Shown: in pieces, positions 21,076-32,329 of the stretch | Numbering within the stretch: position 1 is the first letter of the stretch | How the letters are laid out: each line of letters opens with the position of its first letter | DNA from: Ovis canadensis | Taxonomy: Eukaryota > Chordata > Mammalia > Artiodactyla > Bovidae | Reading direction: 5' to 3' | Assembly: GCF_042477335.2 (NCBI RefSeq) | Contig: NC_091248.1 | Coordinates: forward strand, 118,634,501 to 118,698,500 | DNA length: 64,000 bases | The notes under the pieces: generated by a model | The model's database searches: none | Told to the model about the DNA's origin: nothing | The model's input: only the letters and a program-made list of their open reading frames with translations | Made by a program: the position numbers and the translations under genes

Positions 21076-22160
21076 AATTCAAAAGAACAAGCCAATTTAA
21101 AATCTAAAGGAAGAGGGTCTAAGACGGAAAGGGTGAGTGTAGAAGCCCCCAGATGGTAGCATGCATGCTATAGTCTAGGAACGCCTGATCCCAGTATGGC
21201 TGGAGCCCACTGAGTCAGGCTCAATGTGGCAAAGACAGGGTAGCTGGGTAGGGAGCAATGGGGACAGAGGGGCAGAGTCCCCAGGAGCAGATTCCTCCTG
21301 ACATCCTTTCATCCTCCTCTCATCCTTTGCGTGAGAATCTACCAGCCAGGCGGAAGTTATCAAGGCCAGTGAAACTGAGCTGAAGCAGGGGTCACCCTGG
21401 GGTGGCTACTTGAAGAGGGAAGAGACAGAGGGATGTTGTGAGTAGGGGGTAGGGACAACACAGACCCCTTAATCACAGGTACAGAGCATCTGTCTAGCTT
21501 TCTGTTTATACTTTTGGCTCCACACTTATCAGGGAGCTTTTATCTGAAGGATTAGACCAATGCATTCTGAATTTGGTGGTTATTCCAGCGGGGGAAAAAA
21601 ACTTTCTCCACTCTCTTAACTAGGGCATGTTAATTAAATTGATAAAAGGAAAAAAGAGTTTGTTTCATATGCATAAGAGTAGTTGGTGCCTTCAATGGTT
21701 AAAAGTTTATATACATAACTTAGTAGGGAGGGTGAGAGAAGGCTTTTATGGGAAAAGCCCAATAGATTTCTTGAGGGAAGCCCAGTGGGTTTTTAGGAGA
21801 ACAGGTGAGAGATGAGAAGGTTTGTGGTAATGCTTGTCTACATGGACATGCACAGTATTTCTGTCTTCTCAAGGGTCATTAAGTGGATTTATGGTATCCT
21901 CATTGCCTAGAAATTGCTGCTTTTAGTCAGATAAGGAAAGCTGGGGAAAGGTTTCTTTCTGCATCTGCTGAGTTTCAGATGTCTTCTGCTTAAAGTCACC
22001 TTTATATCCAGAGAGGATCCCTACGTTTTCTAATGTATATCTCGTGGCATCTTGCATCTGTTGTTCAAAAGAGAAAAGTGCACATATGATTGGCAGGTAA
22101 AACCAGTGCTCTTTGATTAGAGAGCTGAGCAGAGAATACTTGCATTTCTATGTCCTCCCA
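21076..22160. other. Intergenic sequence without a recognised gene
   Basis: There is no recognised repeat or coding structure here. Confidence 0.6.
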
Positions 22161-22164
22161 GGAC

Positions 22165-22290
22165 TGCTGGAGAAGGAAATAGCAACCCACTCCAGTATTC
22201 TGGCCTGGAGAATTCCAAAGACAGAGGAGCCTGGTGGGCAGCAGTCCATGGGATCACATAGAGTCGGACACGACTGAGTGACTAACATTT
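22165..22290 (+). repeat. Bov-tA/Bov-A type SINE, 5'-truncated
   Basis: It starts CTGCTGGAGAAGGAAATAGC and ends CGGACACGACTGAGTGAC. The tRNA-like head is absent. Confidence 0.85.
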
Positions 22291-22584
22291 CCCAGGACTG
22301 GAATCTGAGCTCCCAGGACTCACCCTTGACGCGGAGAAGCAAATAGCCTGCCCCTTAGCCTGCAGGGGAGCCTTTAGCTCATAGACCCCAGGTCAGCTTG
22401 GTGTCTACAGCCCCTCCCACAGCACCAGGCAGCCTCCTGGGCACTGGTTCCCCCACAGGACCACCAGCAAGGCCCAGGGCTACAGATGACTTCCTCTTTC
22501 TCTCTTCCCACCCCCAGCCCCCATCACCCCACCCCCTACTACCCGCCCCCACGCCTAAATCCTGGCCTTTTTGTTTTCATTTTT

Positions 22585-22700
22585 TTCTGGCTGCTCTAGG
22601 TCTTTGTTGCTGCTCTTGAGGTGGGGGTGCGGGGCTGCTCTCCAGGTACAGCACGCAGGCTTCTCACTGTGGTGGCCTCTTTTGTTGTGGAGCAGCGGCT
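22585..22700 (-). repeat. CHR-type SINE fragment, antisense
   Basis: The text GGCTGCTCTAGGTCTTTGTTG, then TTCTCACTGTGGTGGC, is the reverse of the long CHR element body. Confidence 0.7.
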
Positions 22701-22702
22701 CA

Positions 22703-22858
22703 TCTAACATGACTGGTGTCCTTTGAAGAAGAGGCACTTAGGACCCAGACACAAAAAGGAAAGACGAGGAAAAGACAGGGTCCATCTTCAAGTCAGGAAG
22801 AGAGGCTTCAGAAGAAAGCAACCCTGGGACTGGCAGCCTCCCAAACTGTGAGGCTGGA
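22703..22858 (+). mobile_element. MaLR-type LTR (MST/MLT1-like), left part
   Basis: The words GGTGTCCTTTGAAGAAGAGG, AAGAGAGGCTTCAGAAGAAA and CCTCCCAAACTGTGAG are those of an ancient mammalian MaLR LTR. It is split by a BovB and resumes at 23655. Confidence 0.7.
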
Positions 22859-23654
22859 CAGCAAGGAGATCCAATCAGTCCATCCTAAAGGAGATCAGTC
22901 CTGAGTGTTCATTGGAAGGACTGATGCTGAAGCTCCAATACTTTGGCCACCTGATGCGAAGAGCTGACTCATTGGAAAAGACCCTGATGCTGGTATTGCA
23001 AGAAAGGGAACCCCTTCCAGGGCCTGAAATTGGGCTTTTGTCTAACACTCAGAAATGGATTATCCGAAGAGACTCATGTGCTGCCAAAGCAAGAGGTTTT
23101 ATTAGTAAAGGTTCCTGGGCAGAGCACATTAGGGTAAGGGGACCCAGGAGAACTGGCCCGCCACGTGGCTGACTCTTGGATTTTCTGGTGATGGGATTAG
23201 TTTCTGGTTGTCTTTAGCCAGTCATTCTGACTCAGAGTCCTTCCGGGTGGTGCACATCTTGTTCAGCCAGGATGGATGCTAGCAAGGATTCTGGGAGGTG
23301 GTTGGATGCGTGGTGTCTCCTTTTGATCTTTCCTGAACTCTTCCTGTTGGTGGTGGCTTCATTAGTTCAGAGTTCCTTACTAGGACCTCCCGTCATAAAA
23401 CAACTTATGCGAATGGTTACTGTGGTGTCTGGCCAGGGTGGGCAGTTTCTGTCAGTGTGCTTTCCCTAATACTGGGAAAGATAGAAGGCAGGTGAAAGGG
23501 ACGACAGAGGATGAGATGGATGGATGTCATCACTGACTCAATGGACATGAGTTTGAGCAAGTTCCAGGAGACAGTGAAGGACAGGGAAGCCTGGCATGCT
23601 GCAGTCCATGGGGTTGCAGAGTTGGACATGACTTAGCAACTGAATAACAACAAC
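22859..23654 (+). mobile_element. BovB LINE 3' fragment, split by a solo LTR
   Basis: The BovB 3' text runs to 22993 (GACCCTGATGCTGG) and resumes at 23472 (CTGGGAAAGATAGAAGG) through GACTTAGCAACTGAATAACA. It sits inside the MaLR LTR. Confidence 0.88.
22994..23471 (-). mobile_element. Second solo LTR of the same class I-like family, antisense, with 4-bp target-site duplication
   Basis: The 478-bp segment is the reverse complement of a relative of the LTR at 18540-19021; shared text includes ACTAATCCCATCACCA and GAGTGTTAGACAA. It is flanked by CTGG at 22990-22993 and 23472-23475. In sense it starts TATTAGGG and ends GCAATA rather than TGTTAGGG and GCAACA. The poly(A) signal is AATAAA (CTAATAAAACCTCTTGC). 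Only the LTR remains. Confidence 0.88.
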
Positions 23655-23722
23655 AGTGAGATGATAAATTTACATTGTTTAAGTTGCCTAGTCTGTGGTA
23701 CTTTGTTATGGCAGCCCTAGCA
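23655..23722 (+). mobile_element. MaLR-type LTR (MST/MLT1-like), right part
   Basis: The text ACATTGTTTAAGTTGCCTAG and TTTGTTATGGCAGCCCTAGC ends at ACTAATGCAG, the familiar 3' end of this LTR group. Confidence 0.7.
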
Positions 23723-23889
23723 AACTAATGCAGGCCCCTACCCACCCCTCCAGCTCCACCATCTCAACAAAAGTCCCTTTCGTCAGTTTCTAGAACTTAC
23801 CTTGCTCCCTCCCACCCTGTACCATGTGCAAAAGCTGTACCAAGCCATTCCCACCCTTCTCTCTCCTGCTCATGCCCACCACTGAAGTG

Positions 23890-24500
23890 CAATACTAACT
23901 TTCCCAGCATCCCTTGCAGTAACTGATGGCCATATGATTGCTCATGCAAGCTTAGTTGCTCAGTCATGTCTGACTCTGTGACTCCATGGGCTGTAGCCCG
24001 CCAGTTCCTCTGTCCATGGGATTTCACAGGTAAGAACACTGGAGTGGGTTATCATTTCCTCCTCTAGGGCGGATTTTCCTGACCCAGGGATCAAACCCAC
24101 ATCTCCTGCGTTTCCTGCATTGGCAGGCAGATTCTTTACCACTGAGCCACCTGGGAAGCCTAGTCATATGACCAGCTCTGGCCAATGAGCTGTGAGGGGA
24201 AGGATGTGAGCAGGCCTGTTGCAAAGATGTCCTGGGTTTTCTGGAGAAGTGACAGCCTTTTGTTTGGTCTTCTCTGCCTCCTGACTTTGAAAACCATCCT
24301 GATGTTTAGAGCTAGACCGACAAGAGACCCAGCTGGAGCACAAGAAGTAACATACAGAAGATGGTGGAACAGAGAGCAGAAAGGCCTAAAACACAGACTG
24401 CAGCAGCTGGCCCAGTGCCAGCAGACACCAGCTCCATATTTCCTGTTGTGGGAAAAAATAAAATGGTTTGAGCCACTGGCAGGCAGATATTCCATTTCTA
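23890..24500 (+). mobile_element. Ancient MLT1-like LTR, split by a SINE
   Basis: The words CTTGCAGTAACTGATGGCCA, CTGGCCAATGAGCTGTGAGG and AAAATAAAATGGTTTGAGCC follow the order of an MLT1-type LTR. The Bov-tA at 23949-24162 interrupts it. Confidence 0.55.
23949..24162 (-). repeat. Bov-tA type SINE, antisense
   Basis: It runs from GCTTAGTTGCTCAGTCATG to CCACCTGGGAAGCCTA and lies inside the MLT1-like LTR. A 10-bp internal duplication (TCTCCTGCGTTTCCTGC) is present. Confidence 0.88.
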
Positions 24501-24509
24501 ACCAATGTA

Positions 24510-24835
24510 TGACATGAGGCTTTGCACATGCTGTTCCCTGTTTCTGGAATGTTAGTCCCTCCTCTCCCCAACCTCAGCTCAAGTATCACTTTCTTGGGGA
24601 AATGTTCTGTAAACTCCCGACCAAGTCCAACCCCTCTGATCCACTCTCACCCTCCAATTCCCTGTCCTTCATAACACCCATTATGATGGCAACAGTACGT
24701 GTGTTTGTATGCAATTATTTGAACATCGATGTTACCCCCAAAATCTCTTGAGAGCATGACTGTATTTATATTTGTTTACTGTTGTACCTCCAGTATCTAT
24801 CACTCAGTGTGTGTAGAATGAATGAATGAATGAGA
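24510..24835 (+). repeat. L2-like ancient LINE 3' end with (GAAT)n tail
   Basis: The text follows the L2 3' end: CACATGCTGTTCCCTG, then a GTACCTCCAGTATC block, and a terminal AATGAATGAATGAATG run near 24820. Confidence 0.65.
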
Positions 24836-24839
24836 GTTA

Positions 24840-25640
24840 ACAAGGCACAAACCCAGGGCATGCATTCATTCAAACTAGAGCCGTGTGAGGCACATTTTTG
24901 CCATTCATGAATACGTGTCTAATGAGTGAATGAATGGGAGAAACAAAGGCCAAAAGAAACAGCACCTGTTTTCAAGGAGTTTAGAACAGACCCCAAAGCA
25001 GGATGTTTTACTGGAAACGTGCAGCCCTAGAGGCATCTGCAAGGTGCTTCAGGAGTCGGAGGGGCAGCCCTGATGCCACACTGCTGAGAGCAGGGTAGGC
25101 AGTGGTGGGTGCTGCCTGGGCTGAGTTTTGAGTGAGCTGAGTCAGATGGCAAACACACAGGCGCAGAGCTCAGGGATGAGCTAGTGGAGGAGGAAGCTGC
25201 GGGGAGCTCTGCATTCACTTTTGGAGGCTGCAGCCAGCTTGTGGGGAGGTGGGGAGGACACAGAGGCGTTGGACATGGTCCTGCAGGTAGTGGAGAGCCC
25301 CCCATCCTGGAGCCTGGCGCTGCTGGACAGATCACAGTCTAGCAGTGGGAGAAACGGGCCTTTGAGTCCTGCAGCTGTTAACATTCACAGTGGGTACCTA
25401 CCCTGTTAATTGAATGGTTCCGAGTCCAAGGCAAGTTTTCTCCATACAAGCTGTCCCGGAAAACAGATTAACCCTGTTACTGAAGGAAACAGGGCTTGAC
25501 CATTCCTCAGGGACTCTGGACTAGCCCTGCAGTTTCTCTTCCCCAGGCCAGGCCAGAAGGCTGGGTCTCTTTAAAATCCTCAGGGACCATGCTGACTCCA
25601 GTTTTCCATGCATTCACCCTCAGGGGTTATCTCCTACCTT
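24840..25640. other. Intergenic sequence without a recognised gene
   Basis: This is moderately GC-rich with chance open frames of 60-100 codons on both strands. None has recognisable homology or splice structure. Confidence 0.55.
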
Positions 25641-25855
25641 AAAAAAAAAAAAATCCCTACTATATATAAAGTAGATAACTGACAAAGATCTTCTATATAA
25701 CACAGGGGACTATACTGAATATTTTGTAATAACCTATAAGGGAAAAGAGTCTGAAAAAAAAATAGATACATGTATGTATAACTGAGTCACTTTGCTGTAT
25801 ATCTGAAACTAACATAATACTGTGAATCAACTATTCTTCAATAATATTAATATCT
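25641..25855 (+). mobile_element. L1 LINE 3' end fragment
   Basis: It contains AACACAGGGGACTATACTGA, CCTATAAGGGAAAAGAGTCTG and GAATCAACTATTCTTCAATA. Confidence 0.8.
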
Positions 25856-25909
25856 ATCTCTCCTACTAGAAAAAAATCCCAGATATCTTTTGTATGTTTG
25901 TTTGTTTTA

Positions 25910-26073
25910 ATATTTATTTATTCTATTTGGCTACGTGGGATCTTATTTGTGGCATGTGGGGTCTTTAGCTGTGGCATGTGAACTCTTAGTTGTGGCATTA
26001 GGGATTTAGTTCTCCGACCAGGGATGGAACTCAGGACCTTGCACTGGGAGCTTGGAGTCTTAGCCAATGGACC
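25910..26073 (-). repeat. CHR-type SINE, antisense
   Basis: The text TTTATTTATTCTATTTGGCT through CGACCAGGGATGGAACTC to TTAGCCAATGGACCAC is a diverged antisense element. Confidence 0.7.
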
Positions 26074-26295
26074 ACTTTTTCTACTGTTTATACCCAGGCC
26101 TTTTCAGCCCCCATAATTGCTGTGCCTTCAGCCACTGCTCTTAGAGCCCATTCTCTGACCACAGCCTGTATCTCCCCTTCAGAATTCTCAATCCTGGGGT
26201 TTCAGGGACAATAATCCTGTGAGCCTGAGACCCCCTTGCCCCCGCCCCGCTCCCCGCAAAAATGCTATTTATCATAAAATCTTCTTGCTGGGTGA

Positions 26296-26565
26296 TCAGT
26301 TACTGCGGTCTAGTTGTGTCTGACTCTTTTGCAACCCCATGGTCTGAAGCCCACCAGGCTTTTCTGGCCATGGGATTTTCCAGGCAGGAATACTGAAGTG
26401 GGTTGCCATTTTCTTCTCTACTGCTCCTCAGTGAAGTGAAGTTGCTCAGTCGTGTCCGACACTTTGCAACCCCATGGACTGTAGCTTACCATACTCCTCC
26501 TTCCATGGGATTCTCCAGGCAAGAATACTGGAGTGGGTTACCATTTTCTTCTCTACTGCTTTTCA
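26296..26565 (-). repeat. Two partial Bov-tA type SINEs in tandem, antisense
   Basis: Two copies of the same 3' portion lie head to tail. The first is at about 26296-26425 and the second at about 26432-26565, each ending at GTGGGTT(G/A)CCATTTTCTTCT. Both lack the tRNA-like head. Confidence 0.8.
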
Positions 26566-26737
26566 GATCCTCTCCTAAATCAATGAAAGGCTGAAGTCTT
26601 TAACTAGAAAGCTGTCTGATTCCTTTTGATTATACTCTGGTAGAGGGGATTCTGGTTCCAACACTGCATTTGAATTGCAAAAATGTGGTGTGACCCTAGT
26701 GTCAGTTGACAGATGGATAAAACAGAACGTGGTTTAT

Positions 26738-26820
26738 ATTTCCTGGCAGTCCAGTGGTTAGGTCTCTGCACTTCAGCTGCTGGGGGCACCAGTTCCATTC
26801 CTGGTCCGGGAACTAATACA
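26738..26820 (+). repeat. CHR-type SINE fragment
   Basis: It runs from TTTCCTGGCAGTCCAGTGG to GGTCCGGGAACTAA. Confidence 0.7.
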
Positions 26821-26845
26821 ATGGAGCGAATATGATTCAGCTTTA

Positions 26846-27042
26846 TTTTTTAATTTAAAAAAAATATTTATTTACTTATTTGATGACATTGGGTCTTAGC
26901 TGCAGCACTTGGCCTCTCTAGTTGTGGCTTTCAGGTTCAGTAGCTTCTCGGCATGTGGGATCTTAGTTTCCCAACCAGGGATTGAACCCGCATCCCCTGC
27001 ATTGCAAGGCAGACTCTTAACCACTGGACCGCAGGAAGTCCC
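26846..27042 (-). repeat. CHR-type SINE, antisense, with 13-bp target-site duplication
   Basis: TGATTCAGCTTTA occurs at 26833-26845 and 27043-27055. Between the two copies is a T-rich start (reverse poly(A)) and a body ending CCGCAGGAAGTCCC. Confidence 0.88.
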
Positions 27043-27055
27043 TGATTCAGCTTTA

Positions 27056-27420
27056 AAACAGGATGAAATTCTGACAAATCTCCAACATGAGTGTACATTG
27101 ACATTATGCTAAGTGAAATGAACCAGTCACTTAGGACAAATACCGCATGATTCCGTGTATATGAGCTACCTAGACTACTCAGATTCATACAGACAGAGTG
27201 GAGAATAGAGGCTGTAGGGCCGCGGGAAGGGAGGAGAGGGGAACTGGGAGAATGGGTACCAGTTTTCAGTTGAGGATGGTGAGCAGGTTCAGGGGATGAA
27301 GGATGGTCATGGCTCCACAGCAGTGTGAATATGTCCACCACTGGGAGCTCTCTGCTCAGAAATGGCTAAGATGCTGGTTTTATATTCTGTGCAATTTTAA
27401 GTATTTTTAAAGTGTTATTT
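27056..27420 (+). mobile_element. L1 LINE 3' end fragment
   Basis: It contains ATGCTAAGTGAAATGAACCA, CGCATGATTCCGTGTATATG and a long purine-rich 3' UTR. The CHR SINE just upstream landed in it. Confidence 0.7.
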
Positions 27421-27730
27421 TTGTTTATTACTTTTGAGTGTGCTGAGTCTTCGTTGTTCTGCTGGCTTTTCTCTAGTTGAAGAAAGCAGAGGCTTCTCAT
27501 CGCCGTGGCTTGTTGCAGAGCCAGGGCCCTAGGGCACTCGGGCTTCAGTAGTTGCGGCAGGTGGGCTCAGTACTTGCGACTCCTGGGCTCTAGAGCCAAG
27601 GCTCAGTAGTTGTGGCGCATGGGCTTAGCTACTCTGTGGCATGTGTGATCTTTCCGGCCCAGGGATCGAACCCACGTCTCCTGCATTGGCAGGAGGATTC
27701 TTTACCACTGAGTCACCAGGAAAGGCCCTG
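27421..27730 (-). repeat. Long CHR-type SINE, antisense
   Basis: It has the repeated GCTCAGTAGTTGTGGCGC phrases and the tRNA-like reverse end GACCAGG-like text (CCCAGGGATCGAACCCACG) to CACCAGGAAAGGCCC. Confidence 0.85.
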
Positions 27731-28550
27731 TTTTGTGTAATTTAATACATTTAGAAATTAAAAACTATGAATGGGTTTAGGCGTATTTGGAACAGACAGC
27801 ACACACAGTTGCACGCCTGTTCTATGCAAAGCCCTGTGTAAGTCAGACCTGCACAGGAGCCCGGTGTGCTCACCCGGAAGACAGACTTCACTGCAGAGAG
27901 GATGCAGCCAGTACATCTCAGGCAGCTATGAAACACGGAGGTGCAGGAGCTATAAATAGCTGCTAAGAATGGCTGAGGCATGCCCTGACTTCTAGATCAG
28001 CTCAGCTGTTCACGGCCTGGGAGATGCCAGCACTCACTGCCTGTTCACTGCCTGGGAGACACTCGTGTTTCCTCCTCCTCATGCCCCCTCTTGTCCTGCC
28101 ATGGTCCACAGGTCGCCCTCCCTCTTGCATCTTCTCAATGGCCCCATTAGCTGAAAACCCTGGGGTCCTGCCTTGACCAGGCTTCCAGGCCACTTTTCTG
28201 GGTTGCGGCTGCAGGCGTTGCAGCAGACAGTCAAGTCTGGAGTCAGAAGGGACCTCTTCACCTACTTTACAGGTGGTGAGACGGAGGGGCAGGAGGTGAG
28301 GAGCTGTCCCCGCCGTTCCACAGTCACCTGGAGGCAGAAATGGGGGAAGATGGTCTCTGCCTCCCTCCTTCCAAACCTCACTGTCCCTTGGGTGCCAGGG
28401 CCTCCCCAGGGGACAGGCCAGGATCTGGAACGGCGGCTGAAAGTAATCTCTTTCCTTCCCCAGGTGAGGCTAGGACACTCAGTCTGCCAGTGAGAATTCC
28501 ATCTATTCCCCCGACCCCTGCCCCAAACTAGCGCACAAATGTCTATGCCT
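27731..28550. other. Intergenic sequence without a recognised gene
   Basis: I see no nameable repeat or coding structure here. Confidence 0.55.
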
Positions 28551-28754
28551 GCTGTGTGCTCCGTCATGTCCGACTCTTTGCGGCCCCACGGACTATAGCC
28601 CGCCAGGCTCCTCTGCGCATGGGATTTTCCAGGCAAGAATACTGGAGGGGGTTGCCATTTCCTCCTCCAGGGGGCCTTCCTGACTCCTGGGTAGAATCTG
28701 CGTCTGACTCTCCTGCATTGGCAGGTGGATTCTTTACTGCTAGCGCCACCTGTC
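28551..28754 (-). repeat. Bov-tA type SINE, antisense
   Basis: It runs from GCTGTGTGCTCCGTCATG to CTAGCGCCACCTG. It is full length in outline. Confidence 0.9.
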
Positions 28755-29284
28755 CATTTTGAATTTAAGGCAGTTGAGAATGAATAGATGAGGGCTGGGT
28801 TCTCTGCCCTTCTGCCCCTTCTCCTCCTAAAAGCAGGTCATACATTTCCTTTGTGAACTTTCTAGGAAGAGGGTGCAACTCTCATTCCGGAGATGGAAGG
28901 TCAGCGTGGACATGAGTGTGCACAACCGGATCTTATAACAGAACCCCATCTGTCATCAGTTTCCCGCATGCATTTCCTAGTCATTTCTCTACAGTTTATC
29001 GTCCCTTGAAGCCCAAGCCTTGTTTCCTTTGTTACAATGGCATATGAACCCCTGAGTCTCACCATTTCTCTGATTTTCACTTACTTTTTGTGAACTTCCA
29101 TGCACATAAATATCAACAAAACTTGAGTGCCTTTTATCCTGTCAATCTTCCTTTTGCAAGTTTAATTCACAGGCCGTAAGAGTGTAGAGAAAGTTTTTCC
29201 TCCAACAGAACATACACCCAGACACCCATATCAAGAAGTAGAAATATTATCAGGTTTGAAAAGTCCAGTCCTGTGTGCCGCGGG
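28755..29284. other. Intergenic sequence without a recognised gene
   Basis: The text resembles old decayed LINE sequence in places, but I cannot name it. Confidence 0.5.
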
Positions 29285-30043
29285 TTTTCCCTTTTCTTTC
29301 AGGTGCACTGGCTTAGCTCCTCTGAGGCATGCAGGATCTTCCCGGGCCAGGGATCAAACCCATGTCTCCTGCATTGGCAGGCGGATTCTTTACCACTGAA
29401 CCACCAGGGAAGCCTGTTATTTTTTAAATTAATTTATATTGGAGTGTATTAATAGTTAGTTTACAATGTTGTGTTAAATTCAGATCTACAGCCAAGTGAA
29501 TCAGTTATAGATAGACGTCTATTCCTTCTTTTAAACATTCTTTTCCCGTATAGGCAATTACAGAGTATTGAGGAGACTTCCTATATTTTTGAAGCTATCT
29601 TAAAAAAAATATTTATTTAGTGCTGGATCTCTCTCTCTTTTTAAAAATAGCATTTATTTATTTGGCTGCGCTGGGTGTTAGCTGCTCTGTGGACTTTTCT
29701 CTAGTTGCAGAAAGTAGGGCTGATCTCTAATTGCAGCTCATGAACTTCTCATTGCCATGGCGCCTCTTGTTTTGGAGTGCAGGCTCTACAGCGTTTGGGC
29801 ATCAGCAGTTGTGGTGCACAGGCCTAGTTGCCACATGGATGTGGGATCTTCCTGGACTGGGGATCGAACCCACGTCTCCTGCACTGGCAAGTGGATTCTC
29901 TACCACTGAGCCCCCAAGGAAGCCCGGCTGTGCTGGATCTTAGCCATGGCATACAGGATCTAGTTCTCTTACCAGGGATTGAACTGGACGTCCCCTACAT
30001 TGGGAGCATTGAATCGTAGCCACTGGACCTCTAGGGAAGCTCC
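29285..30043 (-). repeat. Cluster of three CHR-type SINEs, all antisense
   Basis: A short element lies at about 29300-29416 (ending CACCAGGGAAGCC), a long one at about 29600-29925 (ending CCAAGGAAGCCC), and a third truncated one at about 29926-30043. The gap at 29417-29560 holds antisense L1-like text (TTACAATGTTGTGTTAAATT). Confidence 0.8.
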
Positions 30044-30381
30044 TAGCTACCTATTTTACATTTAGTACCATGTATGTGTCAATTCCAAGCTCCAGTTTAT
30101 CCCCTCTCCATCCTGCGTGCCTCTTCTGTAACACATCCTGATCCTAAGCAGCTCATTCTCCTGAATCTTGTATTAATCTTTCCTTTGGTTTTCTTAACAT
30201 TTGTTTTTACCTACACATGGATTCCTAAATAGCACATTACTAGGTTTGCCTGTTTTAAAATTCTATTTAAGTGGAATCTAACTCATATCCTCTGCTTCTT
30301 GCTGCTTTATCTTGTACTTGTGAGATTACTCTATATTGATGCACATGGCATAGTTTATGGGTTTTTCACTGTTGCATTTGA

Positions 30382-30577
30382 GGGCTTCCCTGGTAGCTCA
30401 GACGATAAAGTGTCTGCCTGCAATGTGGGAGACCTGGGTTCGATCCCTGGATTGGGAAGATCTTCTGGAGAAGAGAAAGGCTGCCTGCTCCTGTCTTCCA
30501 GCCTGGAGAATCCCATGGACCGTATAGTCCATGGGGTTGCAAAGAGCTGGACATGGCTGGGTGACTTTCACTTTCTC
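30382..30577 (+). repeat. Bov-tA type SINE
   Basis: It runs from GGGCTTCCCTGGTAGCTCAG to GGGTGACTTTCACTTTC. Confidence 0.9.
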
Positions 30578-30738
30578 TGTAGCATAGTGTCCCATTGCAG
30601 GGCCAGCCCATTTTACAGCTGGTGAACATTTCATTGCCTCCAGTTTTTGTCTATTACAAATGCTGCTGCTCTGAATATTCCCGTGCGTGTCTTTTGATGC
30701 ACACGTGCCTGTGTTTTGTTGGGTGTATGCTTAGGGGT

Positions 30739-30947
30739 GGGCTTCCCGGCTGGCTCAGTGGTGAAGAATCTGCCTGCCAATGCAGGAGTCGCGGGTTCAG
30801 TCCTGGGTCTGCAAGATCCCCTGGAGAAGGAAATGGCAACCCATTCCAGTATTCTTGTCTGGAAATCCCATGGACAAGGGGAGCCTGGTGGGCTACTGTC
30901 CTTGCAGTCGCAAAGAGTCAGACACGACTTAGTGACTAAACAACAAT
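30739..30947 (+). repeat. Bov-tA type SINE
   Basis: It runs from GGGCTTCCCGGCTGGCTCAG to GACTTAGTGACTAAACAACA. Confidence 0.9.
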
Positions 30948-31529
30948 AGTGCTCGGGAGTGGAATTACTGGGTCATTGGTAATCCATTACTTGGTAATGT
31001 CAGTTTTTCAGGGTCGATACTATTTAGTCCTGTCATATCCTGCTGCTCCACATTCTTACATTTTAAACCGTATATCCCAGAGAAACTGAGTGCTCCCAAG
31101 TCCCTGTTCTTACTCCAGGCTATGGCCCAAGCTGCTGCCCTCAGCAGTTTAAAAAAGATGTAATCTTTCTCCAGTGATCAAAGTGTTCTAGAGTTAAACA
31201 GTGCTGATAGTTGTACAACTTTGTGCTAAAAACCACCAAAGTCTGTACTCGAAAAGGGCAAACGGTACAGTATGTGAAGTGAGTTACGTTTCAATTAAAA
31301 AAATTGTCTGACTTGAACTTTTGATCATCTGTGAGGTTGGCAATGGTAACATGTAGTGGTTTGAATGTGTATTTTTCTGATTAATATTGTATTTGAAAAC
31401 ACTTTCATCTGTTTATAGAACATTTGCGTTTCCGCTTCTTTTGCCTATTTATGCTTTTCTTTTGCCTGTTTTTCTGCTAGATTGTTTGCCTTTTCTTATT
31501 GATTCCTAGGGGCTATTTATATATTTTAG

Positions 31530-31921
31530 GTCCTAGAAGAATTGATGCTTTTGAACTGTGATTTTGGAGAAGACTCTTGAGAGTCCCTTGGACTGCAAGG
31601 AGATCCAACCAGTCCATTCTGAAGGAGATCAGCCCTGGGATTTCCTTTGAGGGAATGATGCTGAAGCTGAAGCTCCAGTACTTTGGCCACCTCATGCGAA
31701 GAGTTGACTCATTGGAAAAGACTCTTATGCTGGGAGGGATTGGGGGCAGGAGGAGAAGGGGACGACAGAGGATGAGATGGCTGGATGGCATCACTGACTC
31801 GATGGACCTGAGTCTGAGTGAACTCTGGGAGTTGGTGATGGACAGGGAGGCCTGGCGTGCTGTGATTCATGGGGTCGCCAAGAGTCGGACATGACTGAGC
31901 GACTGAACTGAATTGAACTGA
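31530..31921 (+). mobile_element. BovB LINE 3' fragment
   Basis: The text GAAGAATTGATGCTTTTGAA through TCCAACCAGTCCATTCTGAA to GAGCGACTGAACTGAATTG matches the last 400 bp of BovB with low divergence. Confidence 0.93.
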
Positions 31922-31943
31922 ATCCTTTACTGATTATGTGGAC

Positions 31944-32168
31944 ATGCACTCAGTTGCTCACTTGTGTCTGACCCTTTGCGACCCCATGGTTTGTGGCCTG
32001 CCAGGCTCCTCTGTCCATAGGATTTCCCAGACAAGAATACTGAAGTGGGTTGTCATGCGCTCCTTCAGGGGATCTTCCCAACCCAGGGATCAAACTATTA
32101 CAAAGTCTCTTACATCTCTTTCTTTGGCAGGCAGGTTCTTTACCACTAGCACCACCTGGGAAGTCCCC
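31944..32168 (-). repeat. Bov-tA type SINE, antisense
   Basis: It runs from CATGCACTCAGTTGCTCAC to CACCACCTGGGAAGTCCCC. An insertion expands the central part. Confidence 0.85.
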
Positions 32169-32329
32169 TCAGCCACAAACGAATGTAATCTTTGGGGAAG
32201 TAGAGGCAGCCAAACGGCCTGTGTTTAGAAGCCTGTGTTTGGAGGGAATGGGTTAGCTTCTTCAACAGGAGACCTCCAGATCTGCTCAGAGGACCGAAGT
32301 TCCATACATGGAATTCTAACATACATAGA

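Larger units (their letters stand above)
30050..31320 (-). mobile_element. Old L1-type LINE remnants, antisense and sense, split by two SINEs
   Basis: Segments at 30180-30380, 30580-30736 and 30950-31000 read as one interrupted antisense LINE 3' region (GGAATTACTGGGTCATTGG). Positions 31150-31310 carry a sense L1-like 3' end (GTTCTAGAGTTAAACAGTGC). Confidence 0.5.
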
